Shown: positions 53,770 to 61,470 of the stretch, piece after piece
How the letters are laid out: each line of letters starts with the position of its first letter
Position numbering within the stretch: the first letter of the stretch is position 1
Notes under the pieces: model-generated
What the model was told of the DNA's origin: nothing
Databases searched by the model: none
What the model saw: only the letters and a program-made list of their open reading frames with translations
Translations under genes and position numbers: made by a program
Assembly (NCBI RefSeq): GCF_010730575.1
Contig: NZ_AP022614.1
Coordinates: 4,030,001-4,094,000 of the forward strand
Reading direction: 5' to 3'
DNA: 64,000 nucleotides
Origin: Mycobacterium parmense
GTDB lineage: Bacteria > Actinomycetota > Actinomycetes > Mycobacteriales > Mycobacteriaceae

Positions 53770-54918
53770 GTGGCACGGTTGCCGATGTGTGCGCTATGGG
53801 CATGCGTGTCGCTCCTCGTCGCGATGTGCGGCGCATGCGCCGGGTCGCCACATCGGGGTCACGGCGCACAGCAGCCGGCCCCGGCGCAAACGCCCGGGCC
53901 CGGCGGTTGTGGGCCGCCCCTGACCTACCAGGTGTTCGAGCACGACGCCTTCGGGGCCGACTGGTCGAAGGCCAACGGCCTGATCGCGTTCAACGCGAAG
54001 GCAAATGACGGCCGGTTTCACATCTTCACGGCCCGGCCAGACGGCGCCGACCGGCGGCAGCTGGGGATCGGCTCCGCGAGCTTTCCGCAGCGGACCACCG
54101 GTTCGCCCGTGTGGAGCCCGTCCGGGCGATACGTCGCATTCGTCGCCGAAAAGGCCTCGCACCCAGGCAATTCGGTTGGGGCTACCCCCGGCTGGGGCAG
54201 CTACTCGGACCTGTGGGTTACCGCGGCCGACGGCTCGCGCGCGTGGCAACTGACCGACGTCCCGGCCGACAAAGACCACGGCACAATCATTCCCGAATTC
54301 TCGCCCGACGGCCGGCGACTGGAGTGGACCGAGCGGACCGCGGCCGGCAAGGTGCTGAACCCCGACCGCTTCGCCGGCTTCTGGGTGGTCAAGGTCGCCG
54401 ACTTCACCGTGGGACCGGACGGCACACCGTCGCTGTCTAATATTCGCACCGTGTCACCCGCCGGCGACGCGTTCAACGAGAGCGGCGGATTCTCCACGGA
54501 TTCGAAGTCGCTGGTGTTCACCAGCGACTTCGAAACCCACAACTTCTGGAAGAGCCAGATCTACCGGTTCGACTTCGGCTCCGCTGCGACCACCCGATTG
54601 ACCGGGGGCGACAGCTACAACGAGCACCCCCGGTATACCCCGGACGGTCACGTGTTGTGGATGACCAACGCCGACAACCCCTCTCGCGGGACAGACTGGT
54701 GGACGATGAATCCCGACGGCTCGAACCCCCAGCGCCTCAGCGATCTCAACGCCGACCCGGACACGAGGGGCTTCGGGGGTAAACAGGTTTGGGCGACCGT
54801 CGTGCAAACCGCCAACTGGAGCCCTGACAATCGCTTTTTCTACGGCGACGTGGAGACCAACCTGCTGAACTCCGACAGCGTAATCGTCCGCGCTTCGCTA
54901 ACCTGCAGCCCCCGGTGA
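53770..54918 (+). CDS. Secreted TolB-like beta-propeller protein
   Basis: A 382-residue protein from GTG 53770, with GAGG eight bases upstream. The N-terminus carries a hydrophobic signal (LWACVSLLVAMCGACAG) with a possible lipobox. Propeller blades follow: SPVWSPSGRYVAFVAEK, PEFSPDGRRLEWTE, ESGGFSTDSKSLVFTSDF, PRYTPDGHVLWMT and ANWSPDNRFFYG, all WD/PD40-type repeats. Probably a periplasmic or surface binding protein. No enzymatic motif is seen. Confidence 0.8.
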   Translation: MARLPMCALWACVSLLVAMCGACAGSPHRGHGAQQPAPAQTPGPGGCGPPLTYQVFEHDAFGADWSKANGLIAFNAKANDGRFHIFTARPDGADRRQLGIGSASFPQRTTGSPVWSPSGRYVAFVAEKASHPGNSVGATPGWGSYSDLWVTAADGSRAWQLTDVPADKDHGTIIPEFSPDGRRLEWTERTAAGKVLNPDRFAGFWVVKVADFTVGPDGTPSLSNIRTVSPAGDAFNESGGFSTDSKSLVFTSDFETHNFWKSQIYRFDFGSAATTRLTGGDSYNEHPRYTPDGHVLWMTNADNPSRGTDWWTMNPDGSNPQRLSDLNADPDTRGFGGKQVWATVVQTANWSPDNRFFYGDVETNLLNSDSVIVRASLTCSPR

Positions 54919-54922
54919 ACGC

Positions 54923-55531
54923 TCACCCTTCGTCCAGCATCCCGTCGATGAGCCGGTGCAGCACCTGCCGGGTCTCGCGGCGCAACCGCTCGGGCTCGTC
55001 GGACGTCGCCACCAGCATGGCCGCCTCGTCGAGCGCGCCGATCAGCACGTGAGCCAGCGGTCGCACCGGCTGACGCGCCAGCTGGCCGGCGCGGATCGCT
55101 TCTGCGAGTAGCTGTTCGGTCATTCCCAGGCTGTACCGCTGGGCGAGGTCCCGGAAGTCCGCCCAGCCGAGCACGCTGGGTGCGTCCAACAGCATCAGCT
55201 GGCGCACCTGCGGATCGCCGGCGACTTCGAGCCAGGCGTCCACGGCGGCACGGATCGCGTCCGCCGGGGTGCTGGCCCCCGACTCGGCCACCAGGGTGCC
55301 CATCCGGGCCATCACGTCGCGCTCCACGGCCTCCACGACCTCGCGGAACAGCGCTGCCTTGTCGGCGAATTGGTGATACATCGCCCCGCGGGTGACCCCC
55401 GCGGCAGTGGCGATCTCCGGCGTCCCGACTTCCGCGTAGCCCCGCAGCCCCCACAACGTGCGGGCAGCCGCGATCAGCGCGTCGCGGGTCGCCGCGGAGC
55501 GCTGTTCCTGAGTCCGTCTCTTGCTTTCCAT
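54923..55531 (-). CDS. TetR family regulator
   Basis: A 202-residue TetR with a helix-turn-helix (AARTLWGLRGYAEVGTPEIA, TAAGVTRGAMYHQFADKAALF). ATG 55531 is chosen because homology starts there and a palindrome sits just upstream. Divergent from an alpha/beta-hydrolase gene, which it probably represses together with itself. Confidence 0.85.
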   Translation of the reverse strand: MESKRRTQEQRSAATRDALIAAARTLWGLRGYAEVGTPEIATAAGVTRGAMYHQFADKAALFREVVEAVERDVMARMGTLVAESGASTPADAIRAAVDAWLEVAGDPQVRQLMLLDAPSVLGWADFRDLAQRYSLGMTEQLLAEAIRAGQLARQPVRPLAHVLIGALDEAAMLVATSDEPERLRRETRQVLHRLIDGMLDEG

Positions 55532-55547
55532 GCATCCTGCCGGTAAC

Positions 55548-55572
55548 TTACGGACAGACAGTCTGTTTGTAA
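55548..55572. promoter_or_regulatory. Palindromic TetR operator
   Basis: Core arms ACAGAC and GTCTGT around one A, extended by outer TTAC and GTAA arms with two-base gaps, a near-perfect 25-bp dyad. It begins 17 bp upstream of the TetR start and precedes the hydrolase start by 24 bp, so it covers both promoters. Confidence 0.6.
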
Positions 55573-55595
55573 GTATGGTAGAGGTAGGAGTTGTT

Positions 55596-56435
55596 ATGTC
55601 GACGATCGACATTAGTGCCGGCACCATCCATTACGAAGCGACCGGACCGCAAAACGGCAGGCCGGTGGTCTTCGTGCACGGGTACATGATGGGTGGCGAA
55701 CTCTGGCGCCAGGTGAGCAACCGACTGGCGGAGGTCGGCCTGCGGTGCATCGCCCCGACCTGGCCGCTCGGGGCGCATCCCGAGCCGCTGCGGCCCGGTG
55801 CCGACCGCACCATCACCGGCGTCGCCGACATGGTCGCGGAGGTCCTCGCCGCACTCGACCTCGAGGACGTGGTGCTGGTCGGCAACGACACCGGCGGCGT
55901 GCTCGCCCAACTCGTCGCGGTGCACCATCCAGGGCGCCTGGGCGCCCTGGTTCTCACCAGTTGCGATGCGTTCGAACACTTTCCGCCGCCAATCCTCAAA
56001 CCGGTGATCCTTGCGGCGAAGTCCAAGCGGGTGTTCCGGACGGCGATGCGGGCTCTGCGGGCGCCGGCCGCGCGCAAGCGCGCTTACGACGGACTCGCCC
56101 ACAGCGACATCGACGGACTCACTCAAACCTGGGTACGGCCGGCGCTGTCCGATCCGGCGGTCGCCGAGGATCTGCGCCAATTCTCACTGTCGCTCCGCAC
56201 CGAGGTGACGACGAGCGTGGCGGCCCGGTTGCCCGAGTTCGACAAGCCGACGCTGATCGCCTGGTCGGCGGACGACGTCTTCTTCGAGCAGGAAGACGGC
56301 GCGCGGCTGGCCGCCACCATCCCCGGCGCCCGCCTCGAGACCATCGAAGGCGCTCGGACCTTTTCGATGGTGGACCGGCCGGACCGGCTCGCGGATTTGC
56401 TGTCGACGATCGCGGTGCGGGCGCAGCCGGCCTGA
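55596..56435 (+). CDS. Alpha/beta-hydrolase with Asp nucleophile position, possibly non-canonical
   Basis: A 279-residue alpha/beta hydrolase from ATG 55596 with GTAGGAG upstream. VVFVHGYMMGG supplies the oxyanion region. At the nucleophile elbow the motif is VGNDTGG, so Asp replaces Ser as in haloalkane dehalogenases and epoxide hydrolases. The usual catalytic His near the end appears as Thr (EGARTFSMVDRPDRLADLL), which would abolish normal catalysis. It may be a binding protein or use another residue. The TetR palindrome controls it. Confidence 0.75.
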   Translation: MSTIDISAGTIHYEATGPQNGRPVVFVHGYMMGGELWRQVSNRLAEVGLRCIAPTWPLGAHPEPLRPGADRTITGVADMVAEVLAALDLEDVVLVGNDTGGVLAQLVAVHHPGRLGALVLTSCDAFEHFPPPILKPVILAAKSKRVFRTAMRALRAPAARKRAYDGLAHSDIDGLTQTWVRPALSDPAVAEDLRQFSLSLRTEVTTSVAARLPEFDKPTLIAWSADDVFFEQEDGARLAATIPGARLETIEGARTFSMVDRPDRLADLLSTIAVRAQPA

Positions 56436-56468
56436 GCTTTTCCGCGTCGCGGCGGTAGCGTCTTGGCC

Positions 56469-57239
56469 ATGTCAGAGTTGACGCCACCGTTGCAAGGGCG
56501 ACGGATCCTGGTCACCGGTGCAGCGACCGGCATCGGCGCGGCCGCCGTCGAGGTGCTCACCGCGGCCGGCGCCGAGGTCGCCGCCACCTATCACCAGACC
56601 GCGCCCCCGGACCACGTGGCGGCCACCTGGCTGCAGTGCGACGTGCGCGATGCCGACGCGGTCTCGACGATGATGCAGCAGGCCGCCGGACGCCTGGGCG
56701 GCCTCGACGTCCTGGTCAACGCCGCGGGCCTGTGGCAGCCGGGGATTCCCGGCTACGTCGGCGCCGACGAGATCTCGTTCCTGCTCGACACCAACGTCAA
56801 GGCGACGATCCTCACGAATCAGGCCGCCTACGCAGTGATGAAGGAGCAGAACCCCAAGGGGGGCAGGATCATCAACTTCGGCTCCTCCGAAGCCGCCATG
56901 GGCAGCCCGATCTCGGCGGTCTACGCCGCGACCAAAGGCGCCGTGCAGGCGTGGACACGCTCGGCCGCCAAGGCGTGGGCCGCCGAGAAGATCACGGTCA
57001 ACGCCCTGGCCCCGGCGGTACAGACGGCCGGCGCCGACCGGCTGCGGGAATTCCTCGGCCCGGAGGCCGGCGCCCTCATCGACGAGCAGATGAAGATGAT
57101 GATCCCTCTCGGCGGAACTCTCGGTGACCCCGCGCGCGATCTCGGTCCCATGCTGGTCTTCCTGGCCGGTGAGGGTTCGGGCTTCATCACCGGCCAGCTG
57201 CTGGCGGTGGATGGCGGCCTGATGATGGTCGGGGGTTAG
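56469..57239 (+). CDS. Short-chain dehydrogenase/reductase
   Basis: A 256-residue SDR: LVTGAATGIGAAAVEVL (about 16-32), VNAAGLWQPG, a Ser in NFGSSEAAMG and YAATKGAVQAW (Tyr-x-x-x-Lys), then NALAPAVQTAG and VDGGLMMVGG. A typical NAD(P) ketoreductase. It is downstream of the hydrolase by 33 bp on the same strand, so it may share its TetR control. TTG 56463 is a possible start. Confidence 0.87.
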   Translation: MSELTPPLQGRRILVTGAATGIGAAAVEVLTAAGAEVAATYHQTAPPDHVAATWLQCDVRDADAVSTMMQQAAGRLGGLDVLVNAAGLWQPGIPGYVGADEISFLLDTNVKATILTNQAAYAVMKEQNPKGGRIINFGSSEAAMGSPISAVYAATKGAVQAWTRSAAKAWAAEKITVNALAPAVQTAGADRLREFLGPEAGALIDEQMKMMIPLGGTLGDPARDLGPMLVFLAGEGSGFITGQLLAVDGGLMMVGG

Positions 57240-57264
57240 GCGGAGCGAGCTGACGGCTAAGATA

Positions 57265-57277
57265 AGACGGACCGTCT
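57265..57277. promoter_or_regulatory. Palindromic operator upstream of the acyl-CoA ligase gene
   Basis: Arms AGACGG and CCGTCT around one A, 41 bp upstream of the ligase ATG. Not a KstR site (wrong motif); a TetR-family regulator is likely. It shares AGAC/GTCT with the site at 55548-55572, but with a different core. Confidence 0.45.
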
Positions 57278-57318
57278 CGTCTCGTACGTTCGACCGGGCA
57301 GAGTGAAGGTGGATCCCG

Positions 57319-58962
57319 ATGGCTGACAACACGCTGCAAGCGCTGCTGGGCAGCCGTCTGACCGACTCGACGATCGCCGTCAAATACGAAGAGCGGCAAT
57401 GGAGTTGGCGCGAGTATCTGGCTGACGCCAAGGCGCGCGCCGCGGCGTTCATCGCGGCCGCCGATCCGCAGCGCCCATTGCACGTCGGTGCCCTGCTGGG
57501 CAACACCCCGGAGATGCTCAACCAGATGGCGGCGGCGGGTCTCGGCGGCTACGTGCTGTGCGGCCTGAACACCACCCGCCGTGGAGAGGCTCTGGCCGCC
57601 GACGTCGCGCGCGCGCACTGCCAGTTCGTGGTGACCGACGCCGAGCACCGGCCACTGCTCGACGACCTGGACCTCGGCGCGACACAGATTCTCGATACCT
57701 CGAGCGCTCGGTGGGCCGAACTGATCGACGGGGCCGGTGAACTGGTCCCGCACCGCCAGGTCACAGCCATGGACGCCTTCATGATGATCTTCACGTCGGG
57801 AACGAGCGGCAATCCCAAGGCGGTGCAGGTGTCCCACATGATGGCGACGTTCGCGGGGATGAACCTGGTGCAGCGCTTCGGGCTCACCGGGGAGGACACG
57901 TGCTACGTGTCGATGCCGCTGTTCCACTCCAACGCCGTCGTCGCCGGGTGGGCCCCCGCGGTGGTCTCCGGCGCCGCCATGGTGCCGGCGAAGTTCTCCG
58001 CGAGCAGCTTCCTCGAGGACGTCCGCCGCTACGGCGCGACGTACATGAACTACGTCGGCAAGCCGCTCGCCTACATCCTGAGCACCCCCGAACGCGACGA
58101 CGACGCCGACAACCCGTTGCGGGTGGCCTTCGGGAACGAAGCCAACGACAAAGACATCGAAGAGTTTTCGCGCCGCTTCAACGTTCAGGTCGAGGACGGC
58201 TTCGGCTCGACCGAGAACGCCATCATCGTGGTCCGTGAGCCGGGCACGCCCAAGGGCTCGATCGGCAAGGGCTTCGAGGGGGTCGCGATCTACAACAGCG
58301 ACACGGTCACCGAGTGCGAGGTCGCGCGTTTCGACGCCTCCGGAGCGCTGGTCAACGCCGACGAAGCCGTGGGCGAACTGGTCAACACGATGGGGTCGGG
58401 CTTTTTCACCGGCTACTACAACGACCCCGACGCCAACGCCGAACGCATGCGGAACGGGATGTACTGGTCGGGAGACCTCGCCTACCGCGACGCGCAGGGC
58501 TGGATATACCTGGCAGGTCGCACCGCGGACTGGATGCGGGTGGACGGTGAGAATCTGGCGGCCGCTCCTATCGAGCGAATCCTGCTGCGGCACAAGGCGA
58601 TCAATCGAGTGGCGGTGTATGCCGTCCCGGACGGCCGGGTCGGTGACCAGGTGATGGCCGCCGTCGTGCTCAACGAGGGTCAGACCTTGGAGCCGGGCTC
58701 GTTCGAGAAGTTTCTGGACGCCCAACGCGACCTGTCACCCAAGGCGCGTCCGCGTTACGTGCGCATCGCCGCCGAGCTGCCCAGCACCGCCACCCACAAG
58801 GTCCTCAAACGCCAGCTGATCGCGGAGGGCACGGCGGTCGGTTCCGGGGAGACGCTGTGGGAGCGCGATGCGCGGGGCACGGCCTATCGTCCCGCCGCAC
58901 CGCCGGCTAGATCCGGGGTGCCCGCGGGCGAATCTGCCCCTTCGACCGGCGCACCCGTTTGA
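57319..58962 (+). CDS. Acyl-CoA ligase of the FadD1/FadD17 type
   Basis: A 547-residue AMP-forming ligase closely resembling mycobacterial FadD17. The phosphate loop is FTSGTSGNPKAVQVSH, then CYVSMPLFHSNAVV, NYVGKPLAYIL, DGFGSTENA, SGDLAYRD and the hinge/Lys region (DWMRVDGENLAAAPIER; THKVLKRQL with the catalytic Lys). It activates a fatty or sterol-derived acid to its CoA ester. A palindrome at 57265 probably regulates it. Its last 56 bases overlap the convergent PadR gene. The Pro/Ala tail of about 40 residues is longer than in FadD17. Confidence 0.85.
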   Translation: MADNTLQALLGSRLTDSTIAVKYEERQWSWREYLADAKARAAAFIAAADPQRPLHVGALLGNTPEMLNQMAAAGLGGYVLCGLNTTRRGEALAADVARAHCQFVVTDAEHRPLLDDLDLGATQILDTSSARWAELIDGAGELVPHRQVTAMDAFMMIFTSGTSGNPKAVQVSHMMATFAGMNLVQRFGLTGEDTCYVSMPLFHSNAVVAGWAPAVVSGAAMVPAKFSASSFLEDVRRYGATYMNYVGKPLAYILSTPERDDDADNPLRVAFGNEANDKDIEEFSRRFNVQVEDGFGSTENAIIVVREPGTPKGSIGKGFEGVAIYNSDTVTECEVARFDASGALVNADEAVGELVNTMGSGFFTGYYNDPDANAERMRNGMYWSGDLAYRDAQGWIYLAGRTADWMRVDGENLAAAPIERILLRHKAINRVAVYAVPDGRVGDQVMAAVVLNEGQTLEPGSFEKFLDAQRDLSPKARPRYVRIAAELPSTATHKVLKRQLIAEGTAVGSGETLWERDARGTAYRPAAPPARSGVPAGESAPSTGAPV

Positions 58963-59563
58963 CGGGATCTCTTGTTGTGCCGCCGGCGATTTCGTCGCGC
59001 AGCTGCGTGATGTTGGAGAGCTCGGCATACAGGCCGCGGATCGCGTAGTCGAGGACGGCGAAGGGGAATCGCTGTTCGGGGTCGTCGGTGATGCCGAGAT
59101 CGCGCGACCGCTGCCGCGACCACAGCGCTTCGTCGAGCCGCGCCCGCGTCGCCTCGAGGTGCCGGTCCAGCGTGTCCAGGACACGCTCCGCGTCCTCGCC
59201 GCGGGCGAGCCAGGTCTTGAGGATGACGGGGTGCTTGATCACGACCTGGTCGTGGCCCGGGAAGTGCTGCACCCAGCGGCGCAGGGCGGTCAGCCCGGCC
59301 TCGGTGGTCTCGTACAGGGTGATCGGGCGCCTTCCTGTTTGGGCCCCGATCTCGCCGACCATCCCCCGGGCCAGCAGACGGTTCAGTTCGCGGCGCACGT
59401 GGCTGACCGACGGCGACCAGTAGAAGTGGCCAACCGAAAGCTCGGCGCGCACTTTGATCTCCCCGGCGGTGAGCTGTTCGTCGTTGGCCGCCAGCACGCC
59501 GAGGACGAGGTAGGCGGTCACCGGGAGGCCGTCGAAGCCGCTGCTGGTGCGCGCGGGGCTCAC
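58907..59563 (-). CDS. PadR family regulator
   Basis: A 218-residue PadR protein. The N-terminal winged helix is GLPVTAYLVLGVLAANDEQ, FYWSPSVSHVRRELNRLLARGMVGE and GRRPITLYETTEAGLTALRRW; the C-terminal part is a Vir-type helical dimerisation domain. It probably controls the downstream CoA/thiolase operon or the ligase. Its 3' end overlaps the convergent ligase gene. Confidence 0.82.
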   Translation of the reverse strand: MSPARTSSGFDGLPVTAYLVLGVLAANDEQLTAGEIKVRAELSVGHFYWSPSVSHVRRELNRLLARGMVGEIGAQTGRRPITLYETTEAGLTALRRWVQHFPGHDQVVIKHPVILKTWLARGEDAERVLDTLDRHLEATRARLDEALWSRQRSRDLGITDDPEQRFPFAVLDYAIRGLYAELSNITQLRDEIAGGTTRDPVKRVRRSKGQIRPRAPRI

Positions 59564-59570
59564 GTGCTGC

Positions 59571-59993
59571 CTAGCTCTGGCCGGTGAAGTACGGCAGCGT
59601 GACGTCGGTTCCGACGGCGTGGAACTGCACCCGCACCCGCATGCCGATCCGGAGGTCCTCCGGCGCCACTCCGACGACGTTGGTCAGCATCTGGTAGCCC
59701 TCGTCCAAAGTGATGATGGCCGGCGCGTAGGGCGATTCGAACTCCGCGGTGACCGGCCGGTGAACCACCGTCCAGCTGTAGATCTCGCCGGCCCCGCCGC
59801 TGCGCTGCCAGCGCAGTTCGTCCGAGAGGCATTCTCGGCAATTCTCGGCGGGCGGGAAGTTTGCCAGCCCGCACGCCGCACACCGCTGATAGCGCAACTC
59901 TCCCGATCGGCACCCCTGCCAGAAGGGCATGCTGACCGGACCGACGGCGTGGGGCACCGAACCCGACTGGGGTTTGAGAAACTCGGAGGTCAT
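59571..59993 (-). CDS. Zinc-ribbon OB-fold protein (DUF35 type)
   Basis: A 140-residue protein with the rubredoxin-like zinc ribbon CAACGLANFPPAENCREC, followed by an OB-fold (EIYSWTVVHRPVTAEFESPYAPAIITLDEG). Such proteins form complexes with SCP2-type thiolases and bind acyl-CoA, channelling intermediates. ATG 59993 overlaps the thiolase stop by four bases, so the pair is co-translated and almost certainly forms one enzyme. Confidence 0.85.
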   Translation of the reverse strand: MTSEFLKPQSGSVPHAVGPVSMPFWQGCRSGELRYQRCAACGLANFPPAENCRECLSDELRWQRSGGAGEIYSWTVVHRPVTAEFESPYAPAIITLDEGYQMLTNVVGVAPEDLRIGMRVRVQFHAVGTDVTLPYFTGQS

Positions 59994-61150
59994 CGCGGCT
60001 CGTCTCCCAGGAGAAGCAGCGTGGTGAACAGCGCGCCCGCTCCGCCGTTGCTGCACAACGCGACATGCGCGTCGGGCACCTGCAGATCACCCGCCTGGCC
60101 CCGCAACTGCGCAACGGCCCGGATCGCGCGCTGCATCATCTGGGGATTTGATCCCGCGTGGCTGAACGACATGGTTCCCCCATCGGTGGTGATCGGGTGA
60201 CTGCCGTCGATGGCGATGTGGCCGTCGGCCACGAACGGGCCACCCTCGCCGTCCCCACAGAATCCGAAAGCCTCGAGCTGCCGGATGATTTCGAACGAGA
60301 ACGGGTCGTATAGTTCGAGCACGTCGACGTCGTCGGGCCGCAGTCCGGCGTGGCCGAAGGCGCGCTCGGCCGCGCGGCGGCCGACCACGCCATTGACGTA
60401 TCGGTGGTGCCGGTCGCGTCGCCCGGCGAGGTCCCACGCGGGCGGGTGCTGGTAGGAGGGTCCGTGGAAGTCCGCGCCGCTGCCCAGCACGTAGATCGGT
60501 CGGCTCGCGATGTCGACCTTGGCGACGTTCGCGACGACCAGCGCACATCCCCCTTCCGAGGTGGTGGCGCAGTCGAGGAGGTGAAACGGGTCGGCGATGG
60601 GACGTGACGCGGTGATGTCGTCGGGGGTGAAGGGGCCGCGACGGTAGTACACGGCCTCGGGGTTTCGGGATCCGTTGTTGCGGATGGTCGCCGCGACCAT
60701 GGAAAGCTGTTCGCGCGTCGTGCCGTAGACGTGCATGTGGCGCCGGGCGATGAGCGCGAACTCCGCGGCGGTGAACATGCCCCACGGGGCGACGAATTCG
60801 TTCTCCGGCCGAGTCCACGGGGCGGTGGCCTCGTGATCGCGATATTCACCGGCCTGCGCGGCGACCAGGACCACCACGTCCGCCATGCCGTGCTCGATGG
60901 CGGTGACTGCCTCGGTGATCATGCCGACCCCGAAACCCCATCCCTGCCAGGCCGGCCCGATCCGCAGGTCGTAGATCAGGGTGGTGGAAAGCGGTCCCGC
61001 GCTGATTCCGTCCACGTCGTCGAGGCCCAGGCCCGCGTCGGCCAGGGCGCCCCGGATAGCCTGCACCGCCAGCCCGCGCGAGGTCTCGCCGTCGAGGCGG
61101 CGTCCCTGCCGGGTGTTGTGCACTCCGACAATGGCTGCTCTAGTTTTCAT
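59990..61150 (-). CDS. Thiolase-like (SCP2/lipid-transfer) acyltransferase
   Basis: A 386-residue thiolase-fold protein: KTRAAIVGVHNTRQGRRL at the start, DADLGLDDVDGIS-type helix, DCATTSEGGCALVVAN, and NGGAGALFTT. Classical thiolase Cys motif CxxSG is not obvious, as in many SCP2-like members, which need the OB-fold partner. ATG 61150 overlaps the stop of the 109-residue protein by 11 bases. Works with the OB-fold protein, and probably with the CoA-transferase, in degrading a branched or cyclic acyl-CoA. Confidence 0.83.
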   Translation of the reverse strand: MKTRAAIVGVHNTRQGRRLDGETSRGLAVQAIRGALADAGLGLDDVDGISAGPLSTTLIYDLRIGPAWQGWGFGVGMITEAVTAIEHGMADVVVLVAAQAGEYRDHEATAPWTRPENEFVAPWGMFTAAEFALIARRHMHVYGTTREQLSMVAATIRNNGSRNPEAVYYRRGPFTPDDITASRPIADPFHLLDCATTSEGGCALVVANVAKVDIASRPIYVLGSGADFHGPSYQHPPAWDLAGRRDRHHRYVNGVVGRRAAERAFGHAGLRPDDVDVLELYDPFSFEIIRQLEAFGFCGDGEGGPFVADGHIAIDGSHPITTDGGTMSFSHAGSNPQMMQRAIRAVAQLRGQAGDLQVPDAHVALCSNGGAGALFTTLLLLGDEPR

Positions 61151-61469
61151 CGGCGACGACCCCGAGGTAGGTTCCGACAACGTTGTATCGGCGACCGTCG
61201 CGGGTGATCGAGCCGATAGTCACGGTGCGCGATTCCCCGGTTGCCCGGCCCCTTTCCAGGACGTCGATCCGCACGTCCACAGGTCGTGCCGTCTGCGGAT
61301 CGGTGATCTCGACCACCATCGCCACCGCGCGCTCCCCCTCGTCCCATTCGACACCGGTGATACGGTGCCGCGCAGTCAGTTCCATCACCACGGAGTCGTG
61401 ACGAACCAGGAATCGCACGGGCGCACACAGTTCGCCGGGACGTGGCGGCACACAGAGGGTGACCGCCAT
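61140..61469 (-). CDS. Conserved small protein of unknown function
   Basis: A 109-residue protein (TLCVPPRPGELCAPVRFLVRHD at the start, GVEWDEGERAVAMVVEITDPQTARPVDVRIDVL in the middle). Mostly beta strands, no known motif, no signal. It starts two bases after the CoA-transferase stop and overlaps the thiolase start, so it is translated in the same operon. Perhaps a MaoC-like or other acyl-CoA-binding partner; I cannot assign it. Confidence 0.65.
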   Translation of the reverse strand: MAVTLCVPPRPGELCAPVRFLVRHDSVVMELTARHRITGVEWDEGERAVAMVVEITDPQTARPVDVRIDVLERGRATGESRTVTIGSITRDGRRYNVVGTYLGVVADEN

Positions 61470-61470
61470 G

